DNA of 6,243 nucleotides. It comes from Flavobacteriaceae bacterium. GTDB lineage: Bacteria; Bacteroidota; Bacteroidia; Flavobacteriales; Flavobacteriaceae. The DNA lies in contig JABDMQ010000295.1 of assembly GCA_013001365.1 (NCBI GenBank), positions 1 to 6,243 on the forward strand, given 5' to 3'. Position numbers and translations under genes: made by a program. Shown here in pieces: positions 1 to 6,243 of this stretch. The first letter of the stretch is position 1, and every line of letters starts with the position of its first letter. The notes beneath the pieces are model-generated. The model was not told where the DNA came from. It saw only the letters and a list, made by a program, of their open reading frames with translations, and did not search any database.

Positions 1-302
1 AACTTTCGGTCTTCCAATAGCGCAGGTTCAACAATGTAGGTTAGAGGGTTAGTAGGTGTTTTTTTGATGAACCCTGGCTCAGCCAATATGAAAACAAGCA
101 ATGCGACCGAAAGCATTCGTAATAGAAGTAGCCAATATTCATTAAGTTTTATGCTTCTACTCTGTTTGGAGTCTGCTTCACTTAATAGTTTTATACTACC
201 AATTTTTATGGTCTTACCTTCCTTCTTGCTCCATAGATGAATGGCCAAAGGAACGATCAACCCTAGCAAAGCCCATAAATATGAAGGATAAAGGAAAGTC
301 AT
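1..302 (-). CDS. BatA-type N-terminal membrane protein, partial (3' end beyond window)
   Basis: This is the first 100 codons of a gene that runs off the left edge. The start is the ATG at 302-300, 1 bp after the stop of the DUF58 gene, which implies translational coupling. The translation begins MTFLYPSYLWALLGLIVPLA, the usual opening of the BatA/aerotolerance-regulator N-terminal domain: an aromatic FLYP start and a hydrophobic segment (about residues 8-24) ending in PLAIHL. A charged stretch follows, then a second hydrophobic segment (about 56-74) ending in AEPGF, also typical. The protein is thus expected to be anchored in the inner membrane by a two-helix hairpin. Full-length relatives often add a von Willebrand A or glutamine-amidotransferase-like domain, but that part is not visible. 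By context it is probably the membrane partner of the MoxR and DUF58 proteins encoded just upstream. The family call is from remembered pattern. Confidence 0.85.
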   Translation of the reverse strand, partial: MTFLYPSYLWALLGLIVPLAIHLWSKKEGKTIKIGSIKLLSEADSKQSRSIKLNEYWLLLLRMLSVALLVFILAEPGFIKKTPTNPLTYIVEPALLEDRK

Positions 303-303
303 A

Positions 304-1200
304 TCACATTAATTTGCTACGTTTCTTAAGGAATAACTGTAATGCTTCCGCCATAGGTTCATCTAACCTGAAAAGATGATAGCTTATGTTGTTTTCAAGC
401 AATGTGTTTTTCAATTTGCCCAACATGTCATTCAGGGATTTTAGATAGAGCTTTTTCGATTCTTTAGTGTCCACTTTTAATTTTACACCTGTTTCAAGAT
501 CCTCGAAAGTAAGGTTCCCACTGTAATCGAATTCCAATTCTTTTTTCCCCATGATATGCAGAACGACCACTTCGTTTTTAAAGGTCTTGACTTGCTTGAC
601 AAAATCACTTAATTCATGGTCTTGTTGGTACATATCGGTAATGAAAAAAACCAATTCCTTATGAGCGCGGTCATGAAGTTTCCTCGAATCTTCTGAGTCT
701 TTTGGCCATTTGCCTTTATTTTCAATATTGATTAATTCTAGTAATAAGCGATTGAAGTGTTGCTTATGGATCCTTGGTTGAAGTGCATGCAGTTTATTTT
801 CATTAAGCGCAAACAATCCCAATGCATCTCCTTGTCTCTGGGCTAAATATCCAAGCGAGGCAACAAGCACACGAACATAATCCATTTTAGATAGACCATC
901 TTCCTCATGCAACATTGATTTGCTGGCATCAAGTATGAATTTCACCGAAATATTCGTTTCAATCTCAGATTGTTTGATATAATATCTTCCAGAGCGAGCC
1001 AACATTTTCCAATCCAACAATCTTAGGTCATCACCAGGCTGATAACTTCTGAACTGACTGAATTCCATTCCAGGACCAACCCGTCTGCTATGATTCTTGC
1101 CAGAGAGATATCCATCAACAATAACTCGTGATATCAAAGCCAGTCCTGAAACTGTCTTGATTATTTCCGGTTTGAATAATTCGCGATAGTCCTGTTTCAC
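304..1200 (-). CDS. DUF58 family protein with von Willebrand A-like (MIDAS) fold
   Basis: This 298-residue soluble protein has no membrane segment. The DUF58 signature lies at about residues 41-80: VGPGMEFSQFRSYQPGDDLR, then LLDWKMLARSGRYYIKQ. It continues into a von Willebrand A-like core with a metal-ion-dependent adhesion-type motif D91-A-S93-K-S95, and a later strand with ITDM (D189) that could complete the metal site. DUF58 proteins are regularly encoded beside MoxR ATPases and are thought to be their adaptors or targets; the exact biochemical role is unknown. The start is GTG at 1200-1198: the MoxR stop codon lies in the same frame 6 bp upstream, so no earlier start exists, and the next ATG (residue 45) would remove part of the DUF58 signature. 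It sits 6 bp after MoxR and 1 bp before the BatA-type gene, so the three are almost certainly cotranscribed. Confidence 0.93.
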   Translation of the reverse strand: MKQDYRELFKPEIIKTVSGLALISRVIVDGYLSGKNHSRRVGPGMEFSQFRSYQPGDDLRLLDWKMLARSGRYYIKQSEIETNISVKFILDASKSMLHEEDGLSKMDYVRVLVASLGYLAQRQGDALGLFALNENKLHALQPRIHKQHFNRLLLELINIENKGKWPKDSEDSRKLHDRAHKELVFFITDMYQQDHELSDFVKQVKTFKNEVVVLHIMGKKELEFDYSGNLTFEDLETGVKLKVDTKESKKLYLKSLNDMLGKLKNTLLENNISYHLFRLDEPMAEALQLFLKKRSKLM

Positions 1201-1206
1201 TTTGTC

Positions 1207-2208
1207 TTATTTGCCGAGCTCAATGGAACTTAGAAGATGAGCTGTGATCTTATCTGAATCTATTTTATTGGCCTCTGCCTTGAAATTCACGATTATCCTG
1301 TGACGTAATACGGGTTTAGAAACATGTTTTAGGTCTTCGAGTGTTACCGACAATCTGCCTTGTAGTAAAGCTCGAGCCTTTGCCGTCAATATCATGGCCT
1401 GTCCAGCTCTTGGGCCAGCTCCCCAATCTACCCATTCCTTGACATAATCTATGTCTGTTGTTTCAGGACGTGTGGCTCTAACGATTCTACTAGTGTAGTC
1501 GATCAAGTCATCACTAATTGGTATTTCGCGAACTAAATGTTGCAGTCGTAGGATGTCTTCACCGCTTATGACTTTATTTAGGACTTCATTTTTAGTTCCT
1601 GTTGTGGCTTTCAATATGTTTGATTCGTTCTGTGCTTCGGGATACCCTATTTTTATATAGAATAGGAATCGATCTTGCTGCGCTTCCGGTAACGGAAATG
1701 TTCCTGATTGCTCAATAGGGTTCTGTGTTGCCAAAATGAAGAATGGTCGTTCAAGTTCATAGGTCTTGCCCGAATAAGTCACCTCAAATTCTTGCATAGC
1801 TTCAAGAAGTGCTGCCTGTGTCTTGGGAGGCGTCCTGTTGATCTCATCAGCCAGAATGATGTTAGCGAAAATGGGACCTTTACTGAACTTGAAGAACTTC
1901 TTACCTGTACTATGGTCTTCTTCCAAGATCTCAGTTCCAATGATGTCGGATGGCATAAGATCTGGTGTAAACTGAATCCGTTTGAATTTTAAGTCAATGG
2001 CCTCTGCTAGTGTCCTGATCATTAAGGTTTTTGCCAATCCAGGGACGCCTTCTAACAAAGCATGGCCACCTGCAAGAAAAGCGATGAGTAATTGCTCTAC
2101 CGAATCTTCTTGACCAATGATAACCTTACCGATTTCATTCTTCAAGTCCTTTAACTTATCAGTTAACGTATTTAATTCCGTCTCTATCTTGGCAATCTCT
2201 TTATTCAT
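1207..2208 (-). CDS. MoxR family AAA+ ATPase
   Basis: This is a 333-residue MoxR-type AAA+ ATPase, presumably a hexameric, ATP-driven remodelling factor in the cytoplasm. All nucleotide-handling motifs are present: Walker A GVPGLAKT (54-61), Walker B ending LADE (D121, E122) followed by INRTPPKTQAALLEAMQE, sensor 1 ATQNP (N163), arginine finger in AQQDRF (R180), and sensor 2 GAGPRAGQ (R267) in the C-terminal lid. It should therefore be catalytically active. The first 30 residues are charged and heptad-like and may form a short coiled coil before the conserved VIIGQE. The start is ATG at 2208-2206, 11 bp after the stop of the DUF4159 gene, with no Shine-Dalgarno sequence. MoxR proteins typically work with von Willebrand A-domain partners, here the DUF58 protein just downstream. 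The substrate is unknown. Several MoxR subfamilies exist, so no gene symbol is given. Confidence 0.96.
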   Translation of the reverse strand: MNKEIAKIETELNTLTDKLKDLKNEIGKVIIGQEDSVEQLLIAFLAGGHALLEGVPGLAKTLMIRTLAEAIDLKFKRIQFTPDLMPSDIIGTEILEEDHSTGKKFFKFSKGPIFANIILADEINRTPPKTQAALLEAMQEFEVTYSGKTYELERPFFILATQNPIEQSGTFPLPEAQQDRFLFYIKIGYPEAQNESNILKATTGTKNEVLNKVISGEDILRLQHLVREIPISDDLIDYTSRIVRATRPETTDIDYVKEWVDWGAGPRAGQAMILTAKARALLQGRLSVTLEDLKHVSKPVLRHRIIVNFKAEANKIDSDKITAHLLSSIELGK

Positions 2209-2219
2209 TTGTTCTTTAT

Positions 2220-2852
2220 TTATGATGTAAGTGCGTACATGACGATGTTCACCCCAAAACGCGTATTGTCAATTTTATACCAACGTTTGTTCCGGAAGTC
2301 GTAATCCCATTCGCATCCATAGTCTTTATTGCTATATAGCACACCAATTCTTCTGTTTATTTCGATGGCTTTCAAATAGTCATGTACAATATCGTCTCCC
2401 CATCCATTCAGTTCCTGGGACGTTGTTGGCGGACCGTCTTCAAACTCAAAAAAGATATTGTATATCTCATGGTCATTAGGGATTTTCTTTAGGCTACCAA
2501 CACCAAAGATAGCATCCATTTGACGTTCGAACGATTTTGCGAATAGCCCATCAATATCGTGATTGCAATCATCTACAAAAACAAATCCACCGTTATCGAC
2601 ATATTTCTTGAAATTCTCTTTTTCCTTTTTGGTGAACTGAACGAGCTTATGACCTGACAAATAGCAAAAAGGGCATCTGAAAATATCATCGCTGCTTAAA
2701 CTTACAATGTTCTCTTGCGTATCGACTTTTAATGTAGTGTATTCAACAAGAGAATTCAATAGGTTGGAAGGCATGCGTTGATCGACATCCCAATCGCCCG
2801 ATTCATACTGCAAACGCGTAAAGAAGAATTCATTGTTCACTTTTATCTTCAA
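2220..2852 (-). CDS. DUF4159 domain-containing protein
   Basis: This 210-residue protein resembles the DUF4159 family across its whole length: FFFTRLQYESGDWDVDQR near the N-terminus, then GGFVFVDDCNHDIDG (about 88-102), NDHEIY (126-131), and a conserved C-terminal half with GWGDD and GVNIVMYAL. The alternating strands and the GGFVFVDD turn suggest a glutamine-amidotransferase-like (flavodoxin-like) fold, but no Cys-His-Glu triad can be assigned. Function is unknown. Many DUF4159 proteins I recall carry a signal peptide or membrane anchor; this one has neither and should be cytoplasmic. There is no ATG start: the longest reading begins at TTG (2852-2850), and a GTG at 2840-2838 is an alternative giving a protein 4 residues shorter. 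An in-frame stop 8 codons upstream of the TTG rules out a longer form with a signal peptide. It appears to be the first gene of the MoxR operon. Confidence 0.88.
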   Translation of the reverse strand: MKIKVNNEFFFTRLQYESGDWDVDQRMPSNLLNSLVEYTTLKVDTQENIVSLSSDDIFRCPFCYLSGHKLVQFTKKEKENFKKYVDNGGFVFVDDCNHDIDGLFAKSFERQMDAIFGVGSLKKIPNDHEIYNIFFEFEDGPPTTSQELNGWGDDIVHDYLKAIEINRRIGVLYSNKDYGCEWDYDFRNKRWYKIDNTRFGVNIVMYALTS

Positions 2853-2889
2853 TATTGAAACAGGCCAAATTGCTTTTTACAATCGTAGG

Positions 2890-2936
2890 CCTATAAATAA
2901 AAACTGGCTGAAATGAGCAAGTCAAAACAACCAGTT
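2890..2936 (-). terminator. Possible rho-independent terminator after tldE
   Basis: Read on the minus strand, AACTGGTTG (2936-2928) pairs with CAGCCAGTT (2910-2902) to form a 9-bp stem with one G-U pair around a 17-base loop. The T-rich run TTTATTTAT follows (2901-2893). It starts 18 bp past the tldE stop and ends about 40 bp before the DUF4159 start, where an intrinsic terminator would be expected. The long loop and interrupted T tract make it weak, so readthrough into the MoxR group is plausible. Confidence 0.5.
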
Positions 2937-2954
2937 ATTACAGTTCATGATTTG

Positions 2955-4271
2955 TTATACTGCATCAGATAAGCTAGTGAAGGTGAAATCCCGAACTTTC
3001 ATGTACGGAATCAAATTCCCATCTATCCTAACTTGTTTTCCTAGCGTCTCTAAATTATTAAGCATGATGATCGGACTTTCATTGAACCTGAAATTCTTCA
3101 CTGGATGCTTAATTTGCCCATTCTCGATATAGAATGTGCCGTCTCGCGTCAGTCCAGTATATAATAAGGTTTGTGGATCCACACCTCGTATATACCACAA
3201 TCGAGTGACAAGGATACCTTTCTTGGTACTTTTGATCAAGTCTTCCAGAGACGCATCGCCACCTTCCATTATTCCGTTGGATGCAAAAGGAACAGGGTCT
3301 ACACCTTTTTGTTCGGCCCAATAGCGAGAGTAAGATAGGTTCTTGACTACACCATTCTCAATCCATTGGGTTTTCTTTAAGGGTTGACCTGACCCATTCC
3401 AAGTTCCAGTTGGAACTTCTGGATTCAACGGGTCTGACCATACATTTATACGTTCGTCAACAATTTTCTCTCCTAACTTGGTTCCACCGCCTTCTTTGGA
3501 CATGAAACTCCTACCTTCATCTGCTGTTCGCGCATTGAACGATCCAAACATACGTTGTAAAAGCCCTATGGATGCCGCTGGTTCAAGAATGACCGTATAT
3601 TTACCTGGTTCAATGGCCTTCGCTTCACGAGACAAGACGGCTTTGTCGATTGCCACATTAGATGCTTCCTCTGCATCAAACTTCGTTACATCGTTATAGT
3701 CTCTAGTCACCCAGCCTGATCCAGTACCATCATTAGTTCTCATGGTAACGGTAAAATCCGAACTTGTTGACTTGTTATATGCGAAAAGACCATTGGAGTT
3801 CATCATTGCACTAAACCCAGCAGAGTCATTGAAAAATCCTGCTGCCGTAACATCTTTAGATGATGCTGGCTTTATGCTACTTTCAGCCACCTTAGCCCTG
3901 TATTCAGGGGTGATGTTGGCCGTAGACTCGCTAAAGGTCACTGATTCGTCATAGGTCTGTGGCCCTAAAGGGGGCATGAATTCCGGATTTTCAGGAGACA
4001 GTTGTGCTAATTCCTCTGCTCTTTTAACGACTTTTTCCAAAGATGCATCATCAAATTCGTCGATGGTTGCGGTTCCGGATTTCTTGCCAAAACTTGCTTG
4101 AGCAACCAACGTTTGATTGGACCGATGACCAGATGTCGATACGGTGTTACGAGCATAGCGAATGTTTCCGCTTTCGCTACCACTTAAATTTATTTCGCAA
4201 GTGTCTGCACTCGAAAAGCTTAGTGCTTTTTCCATGATCTTCCTTGCTTCTTCTTTTGAATATATTGCCAT
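2955..4271 (-). CDS. tldE: TldE/PmbA family protein, partner of TldD metalloprotease
   Basis: This 438-residue protein is close in length to E. coli TldE/PmbA (about 450). It has the TldD/PmbA fold but no HExxxH: the stretch equivalent to the TldD active site reads KYTVILEPAASIGLLQRMF (224-242), so it is the non-catalytic subunit. The C-terminal half has typical family features: LLYTGLTRDGTFYIENGQI (369-387), VKNFRF (391-396) and a closing IPYMKVRDF. In E. coli, TldD and TldE form a heterodimer that degrades unfolded or modified peptides, including the microcin B17 leader and the antitoxin CcdA. The ATG at 4271-4269 lies 26 bp after the tldD stop, so the pair is probably cotranscribed. The N-terminus (MAIYSKEEARKIMEKAL) is amphipathic and charged with no export signal, which is odd beside a Tat-tagged TldD. 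A possible terminator follows the gene. Confidence 0.93.
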   Translation of the reverse strand: MAIYSKEEARKIMEKALSFSSADTCEINLSGSESGNIRYARNTVSTSGHRSNQTLVAQASFGKKSGTATIDEFDDASLEKVVKRAEELAQLSPENPEFMPPLGPQTYDESVTFSESTANITPEYRAKVAESSIKPASSKDVTAAGFFNDSAGFSAMMNSNGLFAYNKSTSSDFTVTMRTNDGTGSGWVTRDYNDVTKFDAEEASNVAIDKAVLSREAKAIEPGKYTVILEPAASIGLLQRMFGSFNARTADEGRSFMSKEGGGTKLGEKIVDERINVWSDPLNPEVPTGTWNGSGQPLKKTQWIENGVVKNLSYSRYWAEQKGVDPVPFASNGIMEGGDASLEDLIKSTKKGILVTRLWYIRGVDPQTLLYTGLTRDGTFYIENGQIKHPVKNFRFNESPIIMLNNLETLGKQVRIDGNLIPYMKVRDFTFTSLSDAV

Positions 4272-4297
4272 GATTATAATATTATTGTTAAAAGGAA

Positions 4298-5938
4298 TTA
4301 GATGGTTCTACCAGTATTGATCACATTAATGTCGTTGAATCTAGAAGTTGAGCTTCCATGAGACACAGCACTAATTTGTGATGGTTGCCCCTTGCCATCG
4401 AAGAACGATCCGAACATTCGATAATCATCCTTGTCGCATATCTTAACACACGAATTCCAGAATTCCTGGGTATTCGATTGGTAAGCAACATCGTCTAACA
4501 TTCCGACGATTTTTCCATCTTTTATTTCGTAGAATGCGGTTCCGCCAAACTGGAAATTATAACGCTGTTGATCTATGGAATAAGAACCTCTTCCAGCAAT
4601 ATAAATTCCTTTTTCAACATCCTTGATCATATCGTCAATAGAATATTTCTCTGTGCCTGGCTCCAAAGATACATTAGGCATGCGCTGGAATTGTACGTCA
4701 TTCCAACTCTGGGAATAACAGCAACCATGAGATTCGTTCTGACCGATCATGTGAACTTGATCCCTTATCGCTTGGTAATTGGTTAGGATTCCTTTTCGTA
4801 CTAAATCCCATTTCTTGGTCTTTACGCCTTCATCATCATATCCTACAGCACCTAGAGAACCAACTTGAGTCTTGTCTGCCACAAGATTAACGATATCGCT
4901 ACCATACTTGAAGTTCTTGGATTTCCATTTATCAAGAGTTGCAAAACTCGTTCCTGCATAATTTGCTTCATAGCCAAGAACGCGATCTAGCTCTAATGGA
5001 TGTCCAACAGATTCATGAATAGTTAATCCTAGATGATTTGGTTCTAATACCAGATCGTATTTACCAGCATCTACAGATTTTGCGGTAAGTCGTTGCTTGG
5101 CCTGTTTTGCTGCTAAAATAGCATCTTCGACCATGTCATAACTCTTTTTATATAAGGTCATGCCTTCAGGCCCTTGAATTTTCTCTGAGTCGAGGCCGTC
5201 CATATATTCGTAGCCCATTCCCATTGGGGCACTCATCGCCTGCCTAGACTTGAATTTATTTGCAGCCCTGTCGATCGCAGTAACACCAAACGTTGGCCAG
5301 ATTCTATGTACATCCTGATCGATGTATGAGCCTTCAGTAGATGCAAAATACTTCTGTTCATTGACCATGAAGAGAGCTGAATTAACAAAATTTGCTCCAT
5401 TCTCCATTGCTGCGGCATTTGCACTTAACAGAAGATCGACTTTCTCAGAAACTGGAACTTCCTTGAAATCCTTTTTTATCGGAGTCTTCCAGGATACTTC
5501 ACCATAAGTTTCAACCGGAGCCAATTTTACGGGCTCCTTTTGGATTCTTGAATTCGCCTTAGCAATAGCGACTGCTTGTTCTGTGGCCTTTTTTATTCCA
5601 TCATCGGTAACATTGTTGGTAGAGGCAAATCCCCAAGTGCCATTGGCAATGACACGAACACCAACCCCAAAGGATTCTGTATTCACCACGTTTTGAACCT
5701 TGTCTTCTCTTGTAAAGACATATTGGTTAAGGTATCTTCCTATTCTTGCATCGGCATAAGTGGCACCTAATGACCTTGCGGTATTAAGGGCGACATCTGC
5801 CAATTGCTTCTTTACCATGACATCCATGCCAGGTTCTAGAAGGGCTTCAGCAGGGATATTATTGCCTAAAAGTAGCGATGGCATCATCACGGCTCCAGCA
5901 CCTAATCCTGCATATTGAATAAAATCTCGTCTTTTCAT
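4298..5938 (-). CDS. tldD: TldD family zinc metalloprotease with twin-arginine (Tat) signal
   Basis: This is a 546-residue protein. The zinc-protease motif H308-E309-S-V-G-H313 (bases 5000-5017) lies in EPNHLGLTIHESVGHPLELD, the hallmark of TldD. The N-terminus MKRRDFIQYAGLGAGAVMMP has a twin-arginine motif (R3-R4, F6) and a mildly hydrophobic segment to about residue 25, so Tat export to the periplasm is expected; no lipobox cysteine is seen. The C-terminal region keeps the family pattern EFWNSC, GKGQP, VSHG, SRF, NVINTGR. The position that I expect to hold the third zinc ligand (Cys in CGKG) is Asp514 here (FFDGKGQ). The ATG at 5938-5936 was chosen over a TTG 21 codons upstream at 6001 because it places the Tat motif at the N-terminus. 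It is longer than E. coli TldD (about 480), partly because of the signal sequence. It pairs with tldE downstream. Confidence 0.95.
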   Translation of the reverse strand: MKRRDFIQYAGLGAGAVMMPSLLLGNNIPAEALLEPGMDVMVKKQLADVALNTARSLGATYADARIGRYLNQYVFTREDKVQNVVNTESFGVGVRVIANGTWGFASTNNVTDDGIKKATEQAVAIAKANSRIQKEPVKLAPVETYGEVSWKTPIKKDFKEVPVSEKVDLLLSANAAAMENGANFVNSALFMVNEQKYFASTEGSYIDQDVHRIWPTFGVTAIDRAANKFKSRQAMSAPMGMGYEYMDGLDSEKIQGPEGMTLYKKSYDMVEDAILAAKQAKQRLTAKSVDAGKYDLVLEPNHLGLTIHESVGHPLELDRVLGYEANYAGTSFATLDKWKSKNFKYGSDIVNLVADKTQVGSLGAVGYDDEGVKTKKWDLVRKGILTNYQAIRDQVHMIGQNESHGCCYSQSWNDVQFQRMPNVSLEPGTEKYSIDDMIKDVEKGIYIAGRGSYSIDQQRYNFQFGGTAFYEIKDGKIVGMLDDVAYQSNTQEFWNSCVKICDKDDYRMFGSFFDGKGQPSQISAVSHGSSTSRFNDINVINTGRTI

Positions 5939-5953
5939 ATATACTAGTATTGA

Positions 5954-5965
5954 TTGATTAATCAA
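5954..5965. promoter_or_regulatory. 12-bp perfect palindrome upstream of tldD
   Basis: TTGATTAATCAA is identical on both strands and lies 16-27 bases before the tldD ATG. It overlaps the only rough match I can find to a Bacteroidota -7 element on the minus strand (TTAATTTG at 5970-5963, one mismatch to TAnnTTTG); no convincing -33 TTG lies at the right distance. The position would suit an operator for a dimeric regulator, but in AT-rich DNA a 12-bp palindrome may be chance. Confidence 0.25.
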
Positions 5966-6038
5966 ATTAATGTGCCAACTTTTGACACTTGAGACACGCA
6001 ATGAGCGCTATGTAGGAAAGAAATCTGAGGTTTGAAAG

Positions 6039-6067
6039 AACTATAAATCCAATTTGGATTTATAGTT
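6039..6067. repeat. Perfect 14-bp inverted repeat with 1-base centre
   Basis: The arms AACTATAAATCCAA (6039-6052) and TTGGATTTATAGTT (6054-6067) are fully complementary around a single T at 6053. In RNA this would form a stable hairpin of 12-13 bp with a 3-5 base loop on either strand. It lies about 100 bp upstream of tldD. It could be a terminator serving one or both strands, although the flanks lack a clean T tract beyond the TTTATAGTT of the stem itself, or a large operator. No second copy was seen in the window. Confidence 0.75.
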
Positions 6068-6243
6068 AGTGAACTTAGAAAAAAAGATTCTTATTTACTG
6101 TTAAGGGATTCTTAAAGGTATGGAATTTTCATTCAAGGAATGTTAAGATCAAATAAATAAAATTTGGCTTGACATATTAGAACTTAATGATGCGATAATC
6201 CCTACCTGAACGATTAAAAAATCAGGAATTCAAACTCGAAAAG

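Larger units (their letters stand above)
5939..6243. other. AT-rich intergenic region upstream of tldD
   Basis: No gene was found here on either strand. All three minus-strand frames entering from the right edge hit stops within 10 codons, and plus-strand ATGs open only very short frames. The region holds the 12-bp palindrome, the 14-bp inverted repeat, weak direct repeats between 6086 and 6148, and a small imperfect hairpin (CCTGA at 6205-6209 with TCAGG at 6222-6226). It presumably contains the tldD promoter, but no convincing consensus element could be assigned. Confidence 0.6.

Noticed and set aside
1708..1992. Plus-strand open frame of 94 codons
   Set aside because: It lies wholly antisense to the well-conserved MoxR gene and its translation has no recognisable domain; it is a shadow frame.
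3109..3954. Several open frames of 60-73 codons within tldE, on both strands
   Set aside because: All overlap the conserved TldE coding frame, and their translations resemble no family.
4568..5770. Short plus- and minus-strand frames inside tldD
   Set aside because: They fall inside the strongly conserved TldD frame and have no family features.
5962..5979. Possible sigma-54 promoter (TTGGCAC on the minus strand upstream of tldD)
   Set aside because: The -24-like half is good, but the -12 half reads TTTG or TTGA and lacks the GC needed at the correct spacing.
5939..6001. Upstream extension of tldD by 21 codons from a TTG at 6001
   Set aside because: It would place the twin-arginine motif more than 20 residues from the N-terminus and begins with a rare start codon; the ATG at 5938 gives a standard Tat signal.
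6165..6201. TTGACA ... GATAAT promoter-like pair on the plus strand near the right edge
   Set aside because: The spacing is about 19 bp, the pattern is a proteobacterial type rather than the Bacteroidota consensus, and no plus-strand gene follows in the window.
1..6243. CRISPR array, tRNA, rRNA, insertion sequence or phage gene
   Set aside because: No regularly spaced repeats, tRNA-like cloverleaf, transposase frame or terminal inverted repeats flanking a gene were seen; the window is a normal-looking chromosomal operon region.

Overview
The window looks like a piece of a Bacteroidota chromosome, most likely a Cytophagales or Flavobacteriia relative. The basis is low GC (about 40 percent by eye), AT-rich spacers without Shine-Dalgarno sequences, a BatA N-terminal-type membrane protein, a DUF4159 protein of the kind found beside MoxR genes in that phylum, and a TldD with a twin-arginine signal. 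This placement rests on remembered family patterns, since no search was run.

All six genes lie on the minus strand, so transcription runs from right to left. From the right: about 300 bases of AT-rich non-coding DNA (5939-6243) with a perfect 14-bp inverted repeat and a smaller palindrome next to the first start codon; tldD (4298-5938), a zinc protease with HExxxH and a Tat signal; the partner gene tldE/pmbA (2955-4271), 26 bp further on; a 102-bp gap with a hairpin plus T-rich tract that may be a terminator; then a tight four-gene group: DUF4159 protein (2220-2852), MoxR AAA+ ATPase (1207-2208), DUF58 von Willebrand-like protein (304-1200) and the first 100 codons of a BatA-type membrane protein (1-302, cut by the window edge). 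Spacers in this group are 11, 6 and 1 bp, which argues for one operon.

MoxR ATPases with DUF58 and BatA-like partners are generally thought to act as chaperone-like or complex-remodelling systems at the cell envelope. TldD/TldE is a metallopeptidase known in E. coli for trimming modified or unfolded peptides. Their adjacency suggests, but does not prove, a shared envelope role such as maturation or quality control of an unknown exported substrate. The points most worth a second look are the exported TldD beside a TldE without a signal peptide, an aspartate where TldD normally has its third zinc ligand (cysteine), and two genes that lack an ATG start. No mobile element, CRISPR array, tRNA or rRNA was seen.
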